Part shown: in pieces, positions 1 through 6,626 of the stretch | Layout: every line of letters starts with the position of its first letter | How positions within the stretch are numbered: the stretch's first letter is position 1 | Assembly: GCA_002329525.1 (NCBI GenBank) | Contig: DCTI01000206.1 | Location: 43,363 to 56,522 of the forward strand | Reading direction: 5' to 3' | From: Negativicutes bacterium UBA1444 | GTDB taxonomy: Bacteria; Bacillota; Negativicutes; UBA1444 | Length of the DNA stretch: 13,160 bases | Notes under the pieces: generated by a model | The model's database searches: none | Told to the model about the DNA's origin: nothing | What the model saw: the letters and a program-made list of their open reading frames with translations, nothing else | Program-made: the position numbers and the translations under genes

Positions 1-189
1 AAAATTATCGCGAATGCCGATCCCGGTCATGAACAAAAGCTCGCCCCCCATAGTCCAGTGCATGACGTCTGGGAGTTCCACCACATGCACCCAGTGGATG
101 GTCCGCTCCAGTCCGGCGGCGCCGGCGACCAGCTTCAGGTCGCGCAGTGGCGGCAGTTGGCAGAGGTCCTTCAGTTTCAGCATCAGCAT
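1..189 (-). CDS. PucR-family transcriptional regulator, N-terminal part (runs off the left edge)
   Basis: Only the first 63 codons are present; the gene continues beyond base 1. The translation starts MLMLKLKDLCQLPPL and contains the features of the PucR-like N-terminal domain (PF07905): a 'Lk+LcqLPpLrdLklVAG' opening, then 'GLERTIHWVHVVELPD' and 'GGELLFMTG'. Full-length family members carry a C-terminal PucR-type helix-turn-helix and act as cytoplasmic activators of catabolic genes (purine, amino acid or glycolate use); that half cannot be seen. The ATG at 189 is preferred over the in-frame ATG at 183 because AAAGGA lies 6 bases upstream of it. A promoter (362-390) and a strong terminator-like hairpin (254-291) precede it. 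The inducer and targets cannot be told from this fragment. Confidence 0.85.
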   Translation of the reverse strand, partial: MLMLKLKDLCQLPPLRDLKLVAGAAGLERTIHWVHVVELPDVMHWTMGGELLFMTGIGIRDNF

Positions 190-253
190 GTCCCGTCCTT
201 TCTGGCTAATAGGGATGGAAAGAATGTGCGGGCAGAGACTCACAACCCACGGC

Positions 254-291
254 AAAAAGAAAAAGCCGGCAGAAAATCATTCTGTCAGCTT
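254..291 (-). terminator. Intrinsic terminator on the minus strand, upstream of the PucR gene
   Basis: Read on the minus strand, arms at 291-281 and 273-263 form a stem of about 11 bp (GCTGACAGA against TCTGCCGGC, with one G-U pair and one mismatch) around a 7-base loop. It is followed directly by TTTTTCTTTTT (264-254). This is a textbook Rho-independent terminator. It lies between a good promoter (362-390) and the PucR start (189). It could therefore end a short RNA of about 100 nt, act as an attenuator in the PucR leader, or stop readthrough from the upstream hydrolase gene. Confidence 0.75.
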
Positions 292-361
292 CATTGCTGT
301 CGCGCCGGAACGCCTGATGCTATGGTGAGCAAAAAGGGAACGGGTCGTTCAATTTGCCTAT

Positions 362-390
362 ATCATAGCAAAATGCGTTCGGGGTGTCTA
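362..390 (-). promoter_or_regulatory. Candidate sigma-A promoter facing the PucR gene
   Basis: On the minus strand, TAGACA (390-385; 5 of 6 to TTGACA) and TATGAT (367-362; 5 of 6 to TATAAT) are separated by exactly 17 bases. The predicted transcription start near 355 gives a leader of about 165 nt before the PucR ATG at 189. The terminator at 254-291 lies inside that leader. Confidence 0.6.
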
Positions 391-420
391 TGTACGATTG
401 ACTGAAAAAATCACGGAGTA

Positions 421-437
421 TTGTTCGGGGCGAACAA
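421..437. repeat. Perfect 7-bp inverted repeat just after the hydrolase stop codon
   Basis: TTGTTCG-GGG-CGAACAA is a perfect 7-bp inverted repeat with a 3-base centre. It starts 8 bases beyond the stop codon of the minus-strand hydrolase gene. On the minus strand a T6 run follows only after about 10 bases, so as a terminator it is imperfect. It could be the hydrolase terminator or an operator just upstream of the PucR promoter. I cannot tell which. Confidence 0.4.
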
Positions 438-445
438 GATGGGCT

Positions 446-1117
446 TCATACTTCCGCTTGCAGGGCCAGCCGAACCTGTTCGCGGGAAAAGGGACCGCCA
501 TGGCCGCTATAGAATAGGTCGCCAAACGACAGCAGACGACGGACGTTATCGAAAAGAAGTTCAGGTTGTTCCGCCAAATAGGCGATCGTGGCTTGGCCGG
601 TAAACGGTGAGGACACGATCATGTCGCCGACCATCACCGCTCCGGAATCCAATACGACGGAAACGGAACAGTCGGTGTGCCCGGGAGTGGGGATGACTTT
701 GCCGGCGATTCCGTAATAAGCCAGGTCATACTCATCGTCGATCAAGATGTCCGGCTCCAGGGGCTGCGATGCCGGCGGTTCCTTGCCGGCAATCATCCGG
801 AGAACGCTTTCGCCCAGTTCATTGCGAGGGTGAACCGGTGGATTCTTCGCGGCTCGCAAGGCGGTCAAAGCCTTGCTGTGACACAAAACGGGCGCGCCGG
901 TGAGCTCCCGGAGTTCATGGGCGTGGGCAAAGTGATCGGTATGACCATGGGTAATCACGATCAGACGGATCTCCTGCGGATCGATTGCGCAGCGGGCAAA
1001 AAACTGGCGGTAGGTTTCCGGGGTGGCGGGAGCGCCGGTATCGATCATAATGGCACCGGTTTCCTGCACCAGGATCGCATTGGCAAACCCTAACGAGAGG
1101 GGGGTGATTCGACTCAT
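446..1117 (-). CDS. MBL-fold metallo-hydrolase (glyoxalase-II-like)
   Basis: This 223-aa cytoplasmic protein has the full metallo-beta-lactamase metal set: THGHTDH (His57, His59, Asp61, His62), His147 in PGHTD, Asp165 in VGDM and His206 in SGHGGP. These sites bind two metal ions and activate water. Family members hydrolyse thioesters (glyoxalase II), lactones or phosphodiesters, and the sequence does not decide which. It is a compact single-domain form without the C-terminal extension of classical glyoxalase II. The open frame continues upstream to 1687, but that stretch is antisense to the VOC gene and does not look like protein. The ATG at 1117 has GGAGG 6 bases upstream and starts exactly where the fold begins (MSRITPLSLGFANAILV). 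It is divergent from a glyoxalase-I-like gene, which favours a role in aldehyde or thioester detoxification (inference). Confidence 0.85.
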   Translation of the reverse strand: MSRITPLSLGFANAILVQETGAIMIDTGAPATPETYRQFFARCAIDPQEIRLIVITHGHTDHFAHAHELRELTGAPVLCHSKALTALRAAKNPPVHPRNELGESVLRMIAGKEPPASQPLEPDILIDDEYDLAYYGIAGKVIPTPGHTDCSVSVVLDSGAVMVGDMIVSSPFTGQATIAYLAEQPELLFDNVRRLLSFGDLFYSGHGGPFSREQVRLALQAEV

Positions 1118-1123
1118 CAATGA

Positions 1124-1128
1124 CCTCC
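1124..1128 (-). promoter_or_regulatory. Ribosome binding site that fixes the hydrolase start
   Basis: GGAGG on the minus strand lies 6 bases before the ATG at 1117. It supports this internal start over the much longer open frame that runs on to 1687. Confidence 0.75.
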
Positions 1129-1172
1129 GGGAAAATCGGTTCAAGAGAAGACCGTACGCGATCGGTGAAACA

Positions 1173-1211
1173 GAAAAACGCCGCCGATTTTTCGGAAATC
1201 GGAGCGGCGTT
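1173..1211 (-). terminator. Terminator-like hairpin in the hydrolase leader
   Basis: Arms 1177-1184 and 1204-1211 (AACGCCGC/GCGGCGTT) plus inner arms 1185-1190 and 1196-1201 (CGATTT/AAATCG) form a 14-bp stem with a 2-base bulge and a 5-base loop. Read on the minus strand, the stem is followed by TTTTTCTGTTT. It lies 56 bases before the hydrolase ATG and about 20 bases after the predicted transcription start. No minus-strand gene upstream needs terminating here, so premature termination of the hydrolase transcript, or a 5' stabilising stem, is the likely role. Confidence 0.55.
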
Positions 1212-1236
1212 GCTCTTTCCTCGCTATTACTGTTTA

Positions 1237-1265
1237 ATAGTACACTTTTGTCCGTGAAAAAACAA
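1237..1265 (-). promoter_or_regulatory. Candidate promoter for the MBL-fold hydrolase
   Basis: On the minus strand TTGTTT (1265-1260) and TACTAT (1242-1237) are 17 bases apart, each matching the sigma-A consensus at four of six bases. Transcription would start near 1230, just upstream of the hairpin at 1173-1211. Confidence 0.45.
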
Positions 1266-1423
1266 GGGAACTTTGAGAATTTTGTCGGTAGTTGTTTTGC
1301 TCGCCTGCCCGGCGGCGGGGCTGGAGGAATCGACAAAAATGCGATAAAATTATGGAGAAAGTCGGTTCGTGCCGTGGCGTGAATCGTGACTTGCCAGATA
1401 TAAAATTTGGGAGGATTTTGCGG

Positions 1424-1789
1424 ATGGAGTTTATTTTTGCCCATAACAATTTCAATGTTCTGGATCTGGAAAAGAGCCTGGCGTTTTACAAGGAAGCGTT
1501 GAACCTGGTCGAAGTCCGGCGCATCGAAAAGCCTGATTTTACGCTGGTTTATCTCGGCGACGGCAAGACGTCTCACAGTTTGGAACTGACTTGGCTGAAG
1601 GACCGCAAAGAGCCGTATAATCTGGGAGAAAACGAGTTTCACCTGGCATTTCGGGTCAACGATTTCGATGCGGCTTACGAACTGCACAAGAAGATGGGTT
1701 GCATCTGCTATGAAAACAAAATGATGGGGATTTATTTCATTGCCGATCCCGACGGATACTGGCTGGAAATCGTGCCGGTCAGGAAATAA
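1424..1789 (+). CDS. gloA: VOC-family lyase, glyoxalase-I-like
   Basis: This 121-aa protein has two beta-alpha-beta-beta-beta modules of the vicinal-oxygen-chelate fold. The four positions that bind the metal in glyoxalase I are all present and in register: His7 (FAHNNF), Glu54 (HSLELTW), His73 (NEFHLAF) and Glu115 (GYWLEIV). The ending ADPDGYWLEIV is typical of lactoylglutathione lyases. It would isomerise the hemithioacetal of methylglyoxal, or a related 2-oxoaldehyde, in the cytoplasm. The thiol cofactor is unclear, since most Firmicutes do not make glutathione. The frame is open from 1292, but the ATG at 1424 has GGGAGG 9 bases upstream and starts at the domain boundary. A strong hairpin at 1835-1874 closes the unit. 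Another VOC enzyme type cannot be excluded. Confidence 0.8.
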   Translation: MEFIFAHNNFNVLDLEKSLAFYKEALNLVEVRRIEKPDFTLVYLGDGKTSHSLELTWLKDRKEPYNLGENEFHLAFRVNDFDAAYELHKKMGCICYENKMMGIYFIADPDGYWLEIVPVRK

Positions 1790-1834
1790 CCAGACCCGCC
1801 AGGGCGCATCGTCGCAGCGGGATTCAATGAATGA

Positions 1835-1874
1835 AGCGGGTGGGACTGTTTGACAGCCTCACCCGTTTCTTTTC
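1835..1874 (+). terminator. Intrinsic terminator between convergent genes
   Basis: AAGCGGGTG (1835-1843) pairs with CACCCGTTT (1859-1867) and the inner GGACTGT with ACAGCCT around a TTG loop. One A-C mismatch interrupts a stem of about 15 bp. TTTCTTTTCC follows on the plus strand. It ends the VOC gene and probably also works, less efficiently, for the convergent ABC operon whose last stop codon is at 1881. Confidence 0.7.
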
Positions 1875-1880
1875 CACTAT

Positions 1881-2921
1881 TTATTTGATCGCTTTGTTCC
1901 AGGCTTCCACCAGCCGCTGGCGGTTGGCGCCGGACCAGGCCAGATCATAGTTGATCAGCTTCGTGTTCTTGAAGGGTAACGCTTCGGCCGGGGGCGTCGC
2001 TTCCGGGTTCGTCAGGAATTGGTAGGAGCCGTTCTTTTGTCCCAGTTCCTGCGCTTGTTTGGTCAGGCACCAGTCCACGAAGATCTTGGCGGCCTCGGGC
2101 TCCGGCCCGCCTTTGATGATTCCGACGGCGCCGACTTCATAGCCGGTCCCGTCTTCCGGCACGGAGAGTTTCAGGTTGGAATAGCCTTCCTTGATCAGGC
2201 GGATTCCGTTATGGATGAAGGTGATTCCTACCGCGGCTTCGCCAAGGGCCGCGGAGCGCGCGGGAGCCTCGCCGGCCTTGGTATACTGTTTGATCTGCTT
2301 GTGCAGCTGTCCCATATATTTCAGGGCTTCCTGTTCACCTTTCAGTTGGACGAGTGTGGATAATACGGTGTAGGCCGTGCCGGCGGAACCGGGATTGGCG
2401 ACGATGATCTGCCCTTTGAGTTCCGGTTTCAACAGATCATTCCAGGACTTGGGCAGAGCCAGCTTTCGCTCTTCAAAGAAACGGTTGTCCAGGATAAAGC
2501 CGAGATATCCCTGATAGATTCCGGTCCAGTAGCCGTCCGGATCCTTGAAGTTGGCAGCGATCCCTTCGGCGTTTTTCGACTTGTAAGGTTCGAGCAGCCC
2601 TTCTTTCTTGGCCGCTATGAATGAATCCGCCGGGCCGCCGTACCAGACGCTGGCTTTCGGGCTCTGTTTTTCGGCCCGGATCCGGCCGAGGGTTTCGCCG
2701 CCGCTCATGCGGACGAAGTTGACCTTGATGCCAGAGGATTTTTCGAATTCCTTGGCAATCACCAGGGCTTGTTGCTCCACTACGCCGATATACATGGTCA
2801 GTTCTTTGGGTTTCTTCGGCTCCGCCGGTTTTTGCGGGGAACCGCCGCCGCAGCCGGCCAGGGACAGTGTCAGCATCACTGCCGCCAGGAACATTCCGAG
2901 GCCTCTCGTTTTTTTGGTCAT
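1881..2921 (-). CDS. ABC transporter substrate-binding lipoprotein, FbpA/AfuA class
   Basis: This 346-aa protein begins with a lipoprotein signal: MTKK, a hydrophobic core, and the lipobox LAGC with lipidated Cys24. A Gly/Pro/Lys-rich linker leads into a class-II periplasmic binding domain (ELTMYIGVVEQQ, VWYGGPADSF, ANPGSAGTAY, DGTGYEVGAVGIIKGG). It captures the substrate for the permease and ATPase encoded just upstream and is the last gene of the operon. Ferric-binding FbpA proteins use an adjacent Tyr-Tyr pair, and no YY occurs anywhere here. A His-Asn at 237-238 and Glu262 sit roughly where, as I recall, the sugar-phosphate-binding protein AfuA has His-Asp and Glu contacts. That suggests a phosphorylated organic substrate, but weakly. 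The start has GGGGGAG close upstream. A 2-aminoethylphosphonate, spermidine-like or ferric role remains possible. Confidence 0.85.
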   Translation of the reverse strand: MTKKTRGLGMFLAAVMLTLSLAGCGGGSPQKPAEPKKPKELTMYIGVVEQQALVIAKEFEKSSGIKVNFVRMSGGETLGRIRAEKQSPKASVWYGGPADSFIAAKKEGLLEPYKSKNAEGIAANFKDPDGYWTGIYQGYLGFILDNRFFEERKLALPKSWNDLLKPELKGQIIVANPGSAGTAYTVLSTLVQLKGEQEALKYMGQLHKQIKQYTKAGEAPARSAALGEAAVGITFIHNGIRLIKEGYSNLKLSVPEDGTGYEVGAVGIIKGGPEPEAAKIFVDWCLTKQAQELGQKNGSYQFLTNPEATPPAEALPFKNTKLINYDLAWSGANRQRLVEAWNKAIK

Positions 2922-2958
2922 TTTTTCTCCCCCTCTTGTTTTATTGAAAATTGTTTTG

Positions 2959-4044
2959 TCAGCGCTTTTTCACAATATGGAGCCCCTCCTGCTTGAACGA
3001 CACCCTGACGCTGCCGCCTTCGGCGAACCGTTCCCGGCCGGTCGGGTCCGCGTCTTCAATCTGCAGGGAATATCCCTTCAGGTCCACGACGTACTCCTGG
3101 GAAGGGCCCATATAAGTCGAGAAGGTGACGGTGGCATCGAAAACTCCCTCCCGGCCAAGCCGGACTATTTCCGGGCGCACCACCAAGCGTACCTGCTCAC
3201 CGACCTGGAGATCTTGTCGAAACCCGGGAACCCGGAATTTTTCTCCAAACAGTCGGACAACGGTGGCGTCGTGCTCGATGGCGATGACTTCGGCATCCAG
3301 AAAATTGGCGATGCCGATGAAGTCGGCGACGAATTCGCTGGCCGGTCTTTGATAGACCTCGTCCGGAGTCCCGATTTGCTCAATCCGTCCGTGATTCATG
3401 ACGATGACTTTATCGGAAAGACTCATCGCTTCGGCCTGGTCATGCGTTACATAGATGCTGGTCAACCCCAGGGTGCGTTGGATGCGGCGAATTTCCCGCC
3501 GCATCTGGATCCGCAGCTTGGCATCCAGGTTTGAGAGCGGCTCATCGAACAGCAGTACCGACGGCTCCATGACCAAGGCCCGGGCCAAGGCCACCCGCTG
3601 TTGCTGTCCCCCGGACAACTGATTGGGCTGCCGGGTGTCGAGCCCCGCCAGTCCAACCATTTTTAATGCAGCCGTCACTTTCTGTTCGATATCGCCGGCC
3701 GGCATTTTTTTGAGCTGCAACCCGAATGCCACGTTGGAGAACACATTCAAATGAGGAAATAGGGCATAACTCTGGAAAACCATGGCCGAATCCCGCTTGT
3801 CCGGCGGCAGGTCGTTGATACGGCGCGAATCCGCCAATATGTCCCCGGCTGTCGGCGTCTCAAATCCGGCGATCATGCGCAGAATGGTGGTTTTGCCGCA
3901 GCCGGACGGTCCCAGGAGAGTCACGAAATCGCCGGCCCCGATTTCCAGGGAAACGTTATCAACAGCCCGGAAGATTCCGGCATTATCCGGCGTGGCAAAT
4001 TCTTTCGACAGGCCGATCAATTCGATGTTGGTTTTTTTTCGCAT
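2959..4044 (-). CDS. ABC transporter ATP-binding protein (FbpC/AfuC/PotA type)
   Basis: This 361-aa cytoplasmic ATPase powers the importer. All nucleotide-binding elements are intact: Walker A GPSGCGKT (45-52), Q-loop Gln91, signature LSGGQQQR (143-150), Walker B VLLFDE (163-168), D-loop SNLDA and switch His201 in YVTHDQAEA. The last 120 or so residues form a TOBE-like regulatory or dimerisation region, as in the PotA/MalK/FbpC group. That length (about 350-360 aa) is normal for the group. The start at 4044 has AAGGAG 7 bases upstream and lies 11 bases after the permease stop codon. The gap to the binding-protein gene is 37 bases, so the three are co-transcribed. Confidence 0.95.
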   Translation of the reverse strand: MRKKTNIELIGLSKEFATPDNAGIFRAVDNVSLEIGAGDFVTLLGPSGCGKTTILRMIAGFETPTAGDILADSRRINDLPPDKRDSAMVFQSYALFPHLNVFSNVAFGLQLKKMPAGDIEQKVTAALKMVGLAGLDTRQPNQLSGGQQQRVALARALVMEPSVLLFDEPLSNLDAKLRIQMRREIRRIQRTLGLTSIYVTHDQAEAMSLSDKVIVMNHGRIEQIGTPDEVYQRPASEFVADFIGIANFLDAEVIAIEHDATVVRLFGEKFRVPGFRQDLQVGEQVRLVVRPEIVRLGREGVFDATVTFSTYMGPSQEYVVDLKGYSLQIEDADPTGRERFAEGGSVRVSFKQEGLHIVKKR

Positions 4045-4055
4045 CGTGCAGCTCC

Positions 4056-5762
4056 TTATGACAATTCGATTTTTTTACTGCCGGCACCCAGGCGGGACAA
4101 TAAGCGGTTGGTAATGAAAATGGCCAAATAAACGATCAGGATGAGGATGGTTGAAAAAGCCGAGGCGACGCCGAATTTGGCGGATTCCACCTGGTCCAGC
4201 ACCGCGATGGTGATGAGGTTGTATTTGGCGGTAATGAGGAAGATCACGGCGCTGATGGAAGTCATGCTGCGGATGAAGGCGTAGATAAGGCCGCTGAAGA
4301 ACGCGGTTTTGATGAGCGGCAGAGTGACCATGAAGAAGATCTGCCGGGAGGAAGCGCCCAGATCGGCAGCCGCTTCCTCGATGGCCGGATCGATCTGCTG
4401 CAGGGAGGACACGCCGGCCCGGATGCCGATGGGCAGGCTGCGGACGATAAAGGCGACGACCAAAAGGGTGGCAGTGCCTGTAAGCACAATGGGCGGTGTA
4501 TTAAACGCCAAAATGTAGCCGACGCCGACGACGGTCCCCGGCACGGCGATGCTGAGCAATGAGGCGAAATTGATAAATCCTTTGCCGATAAATCTTTTGC
4601 GGACCACCAGAAACGCAATGACCATTCCCAGCAGACCGGTGATCGGCGTCGCGATCAAGGACAGCCAAGTCGTGTCAAAGATGGCCTTGCTGCCGACACC
4701 GAATGCGTAACGGTAATGATCCAGCGTCAGGCTGTAATTGATGCCCCAAAGCTTGATGAATGAGCCGATGGGAATAAGAATGTACAGAGCCAGTACGATC
4801 ATGGAAATGGCATAACAAGTGCCGGCAATCGGCCAGACCACGATTTTTTCGCGGATGGGCAGCCGTTCGCGGGAAGCCTTGCCGGTGACGGTGATATAAA
4901 CTTTTTTTTCCACCCAATACTTGGAGACGATGAACAGCAGCATGGAGAGATCCAGCAGCAGTACGGCCACGGCGGCACCACCCTGAACGTCGTAATTGCC
5001 GATCGACTGAATATAGATCTGCGTGGCCAGAGTGGCGAAGTTGCCGCCGATGGCCATAGGATTCGCAAAATCGGCCACGGACTTGATAAAGACCAATAAG
5101 AAAGAGTTGGCGATTCCGGGCGCGACAAGCGGCAAGGTGACCCGGCGGAAAGTTGCCCAGCGGGATGCGCCGAGATCCCGGGCGGCGTCTTCAATCGAGG
5201 GATCGATGGATTTCAGCATCCCCACCAGCAGTAAATACGCGATGGGGAAAAACGATAAAGTCTGCACGAGAATAAGCCCTTTGAGTCCGTAAATATTGGC
5301 ATCGCGGAGACCCAGCAAGGTATTCGTGATAAAGCCCCGACTGCCGAACAGCAGAATGATGGACAGGGCAACGGCAAACGGCGGGGAAATCATGGGCAAC
5401 ATGGCGATCAGGTTAAAGAGTTTTTTGCCCCGGATTGCCAGATAAATGTAGCAGTAGGCGAATAAAAAACCCACGGCGGTCGCGAGAATGCCGACGACAG
5501 TTCCCAACAGCAGCGTGTTGGAAAACGCCTTCAGGTTTTCTTCCGAGGAAATCAGCAAACGGTACGCTTCCAGCGAAAATGTGCCGTCAGGATTGAAAAA
5601 GCTTTGTTGCAGCACTTTGTACAACGGGAAAACTACAAAAATGGACAAAGAAACGATACAAAGCAGAATAGCGGAGAGTAGTATCGGATCGCGGGCGATT
5701 TTTTTCATTTGCGTCAGATCTTCGCTGAAATCAAAGGACCAGCGGCGCCATAATCTTGACAT
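4056..5762 (-). CDS. ABC transporter permease, two fused membrane domains (FbpB/AfuB type)
   Basis: This 568-aa membrane protein contains two consecutive binding-protein-dependent permease domains, with about twelve hydrophobic segments in all. The two cytoplasmic EAA loops that dock on the ATPase are clear: EDAARDLGASRWATFRRVTLP at 191-211 and its partner starting EEAAADLGASSRQIFF at 462. Fused permeases of this size are typical of the FbpB/AfuB group, so one polypeptide forms the whole channel. It is the first gene of the ABC operon. The ATG at 5762 has GGGAGG 5 bases upstream. A later Met (residue 19, MKKIARDP) would also precede the first membrane segment but lacks a comparable site. The gene lies 186 bases after the response-regulator gene and behind its terminator, so it has its own promoter region. 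Confidence 0.93.
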   Translation of the reverse strand: MSRLWRRWSFDFSEDLTQMKKIARDPILLSAILLCIVSLSIFVVFPLYKVLQQSFFNPDGTFSLEAYRLLISSEENLKAFSNTLLLGTVVGILATAVGFLFAYCYIYLAIRGKKLFNLIAMLPMISPPFAVALSIILLFGSRGFITNTLLGLRDANIYGLKGLILVQTLSFFPIAYLLLVGMLKSIDPSIEDAARDLGASRWATFRRVTLPLVAPGIANSFLLVFIKSVADFANPMAIGGNFATLATQIYIQSIGNYDVQGGAAVAVLLLDLSMLLFIVSKYWVEKKVYITVTGKASRERLPIREKIVVWPIAGTCYAISMIVLALYILIPIGSFIKLWGINYSLTLDHYRYAFGVGSKAIFDTTWLSLIATPITGLLGMVIAFLVVRKRFIGKGFINFASLLSIAVPGTVVGVGYILAFNTPPIVLTGTATLLVVAFIVRSLPIGIRAGVSSLQQIDPAIEEAAADLGASSRQIFFMVTLPLIKTAFFSGLIYAFIRSMTSISAVIFLITAKYNLITIAVLDQVESAKFGVASAFSTILILIVYLAIFITNRLLSRLGAGSKKIELS

Positions 5763-5800
5763 GATGGCCTCCCGTGCATGTTGTCAAAGTTGTCTCGCAA

Positions 5801-5829
5801 TTTATATTTTATCGATTCGGCAGTAAACC
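5801..5829 (-). promoter_or_regulatory. Candidate promoter of the ABC operon
   Basis: On the minus strand GGTTTA (5829-5824) is followed after 17 bases by TATAAA (5806-5801). The -10 is good and the -35 poor, which is common for promoters that need an activator. An inverted repeat (5823-5850) overlaps the -35. Transcription would start about 30 bases before the permease ATG. Confidence 0.4.
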
Positions 5830-5850
5830 GGGTAGCAGGATAAGGCTTAC
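5823..5850. promoter_or_regulatory. Inverted repeat, candidate operator for the response regulator
   Basis: GTAAACC (5823-5829) and GGCTTAC (5844-5850) form an inverted repeat with 6 of 7 positions matching. The arm centres are 21 bases apart, about two helical turns, so a dimer could bind one face. The repeat overlaps and extends upstream of the weak -35, where an activating NarL-type regulator would sit. No second copy was found upstream of the sensor operon. Confidence 0.35.
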
Positions 5851-5862
5851 ATTCACTATAAG

Positions 5863-5906
5863 AAAAAAGCGGCGGGCGTGTAGGAATAATTCTTACACGC
5901 TCGCCG
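5863..5906 (-). terminator. Intrinsic terminator of the sensor/regulator operon
   Basis: Arms 5870-5887 and 5889-5906 (CGGCGGGCGTGTAGGAAT against ATTCTTACACGCTCGCCG) form a long stem with a few wobble pairs or mismatches. The innermost bases must open to make the loop. On the minus strand TTTTTT (5868-5863) follows. It lies 43 bases beyond the response-regulator stop codon and separates this operon from the ABC operon. Confidence 0.75.
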
Positions 5907-5948
5907 TCCTTTTCCAGCAATCGAAGGGGAAAGACTTTCAAAAGCTCA

Positions 5949-6626
5949 TTAGAACTGCTTATGAGGCGATGGTTCAAGCAGGCCTTGACTGATGGCATAG
6001 GCGATCAGTTCGCTCTTTTTGCTAATCGACAGTTTCTCCATGATTCTTGATTTATAAGTATCGACGGTTTTAACGCTCAGGCAGAGCTGCTCGCCGATTT
6101 CTTTCAGTGAAAAGCCTCGGGCATATAAATGCAGGACTTCCTGTTCCCGGGGACTCAGGGGAATTGTCGGCGGGATGTTTCCATTCTCGTTCTGGCGTCC
6201 CACCAGGAGCAGGGACAACAGGGATTGAGCGTTGGCGGGGTTTAAGTGAATTCGGCCGGCCATAACATTTTGGATGGCCTGGAACAATTCCGTATCGACG
6301 GAGCTTTTTTGCACGTACCCGCTGGCGCCCGCAGTCATGGCCGTAAAAATATAATTCTCATCCTCGAACATGGTCAACACGATGACTTTGGTGGCGAGAC
6401 CACGCCGCTTGATTTCGCGCAGACACTCCACGCCATCCATGCCGGGCATGGATAGGTCGAGAATCAAAATATCGGGTTGCAATGCTTCCGTCAGTTGCAG
6501 GGCCGCAGTGCCGTCCGACGCTTCCCCGACAATTTCCAGGGAATCGTCGCTGCCAAGCAGAAGTTTGAGGCCGGAGCGGATGAGATGATGGTCATCCGCC
6601 AAGGCGACGCGAATTTTAGCTGCCAT
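5949..6626 (-). CDS. NarL/FixJ-family response regulator
   Basis: This 225-aa cytoplasmic transcription factor has an N-terminal receiver domain with the acidic pair Asp11-Asp12, phospho-acceptor Asp57 (LILDLSMPGMDG), Thr85 and Lys107. The C-terminal LuxR-type helix-turn-helix runs from about 157 to 215 (LSPREQEVLHLYARG, LSVKTVDTYKSRIMEKL). Phosphorylation by the kinase encoded just upstream should promote dimerisation and DNA binding. The start overlaps the kinase end by 11 bases, with GGAGAC inside the kinase gene as its ribosome site, so the pair is translationally linked. The obvious target is the ABC operon directly downstream, where an inverted repeat overlaps the promoter. That link is inferred from position. 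Confidence 0.95.
   Translation of the reverse strand: MAAKIRVALADDHHLIRSGLKLLLGSDDSLEIVGEASDGTAALQLTEALQPDILILDLSMPGMDGVECLREIKRRGLATKVIVLTMFEDENYIFTAMTAGASGYVQKSSVDTELFQAIQNVMAGRIHLNPANAQSLLSLLLVGRQNENGNIPPTIPLSPREQEVLHLYARGFSLKEIGEQLCLSVKTVDTYKSRIMEKLSISKKSELIAYAISQGLLEPSPHKQF

Larger units (their letters stand above)
1118..1423. other. Divergent intergenic region between hydrolase and VOC genes
   Basis: This 306-base gap separates two divergent genes. It holds the hydrolase ribosome binding site, a terminator-like hairpin (1173-1211) and a candidate promoter (1237-1265), all oriented towards the hydrolase, and the GGGAGG site of the VOC gene (1409-1414). I found no convincing promoter for the VOC gene. 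TAAAAT at 1345-1350 and TATAAA at 1399-1404 are AT-rich -10 candidates without a matching -35. I see no further coding sequence. Confidence 0.6.

Noticed and set aside
421..437. A LexA (SOS) box at the TTGTTCG-CGAACAA repeat
   Set aside because: The Firmicutes LexA box is CGAAC-N4-GTTCG; here the half-sites are in the opposite order and spaced by 3, so it does not fit.
1118..1687. A 190-residue N-terminal extension of the MBL hydrolase in an uninterrupted frame
   Set aside because: It is antisense to the VOC gene, crosses the promoter-hairpin region and shows no domain, while GGAGG and the fold boundary place the start at 1117.
1881..5762. Ferric iron ABC transporter (FbpABC)
   Set aside because: The fold class fits, but the binding protein has no Tyr-Tyr pair and the operon is paired with a PhnD-type sensor rather than a Fur-type site. 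Iron is kept only as an alternative.
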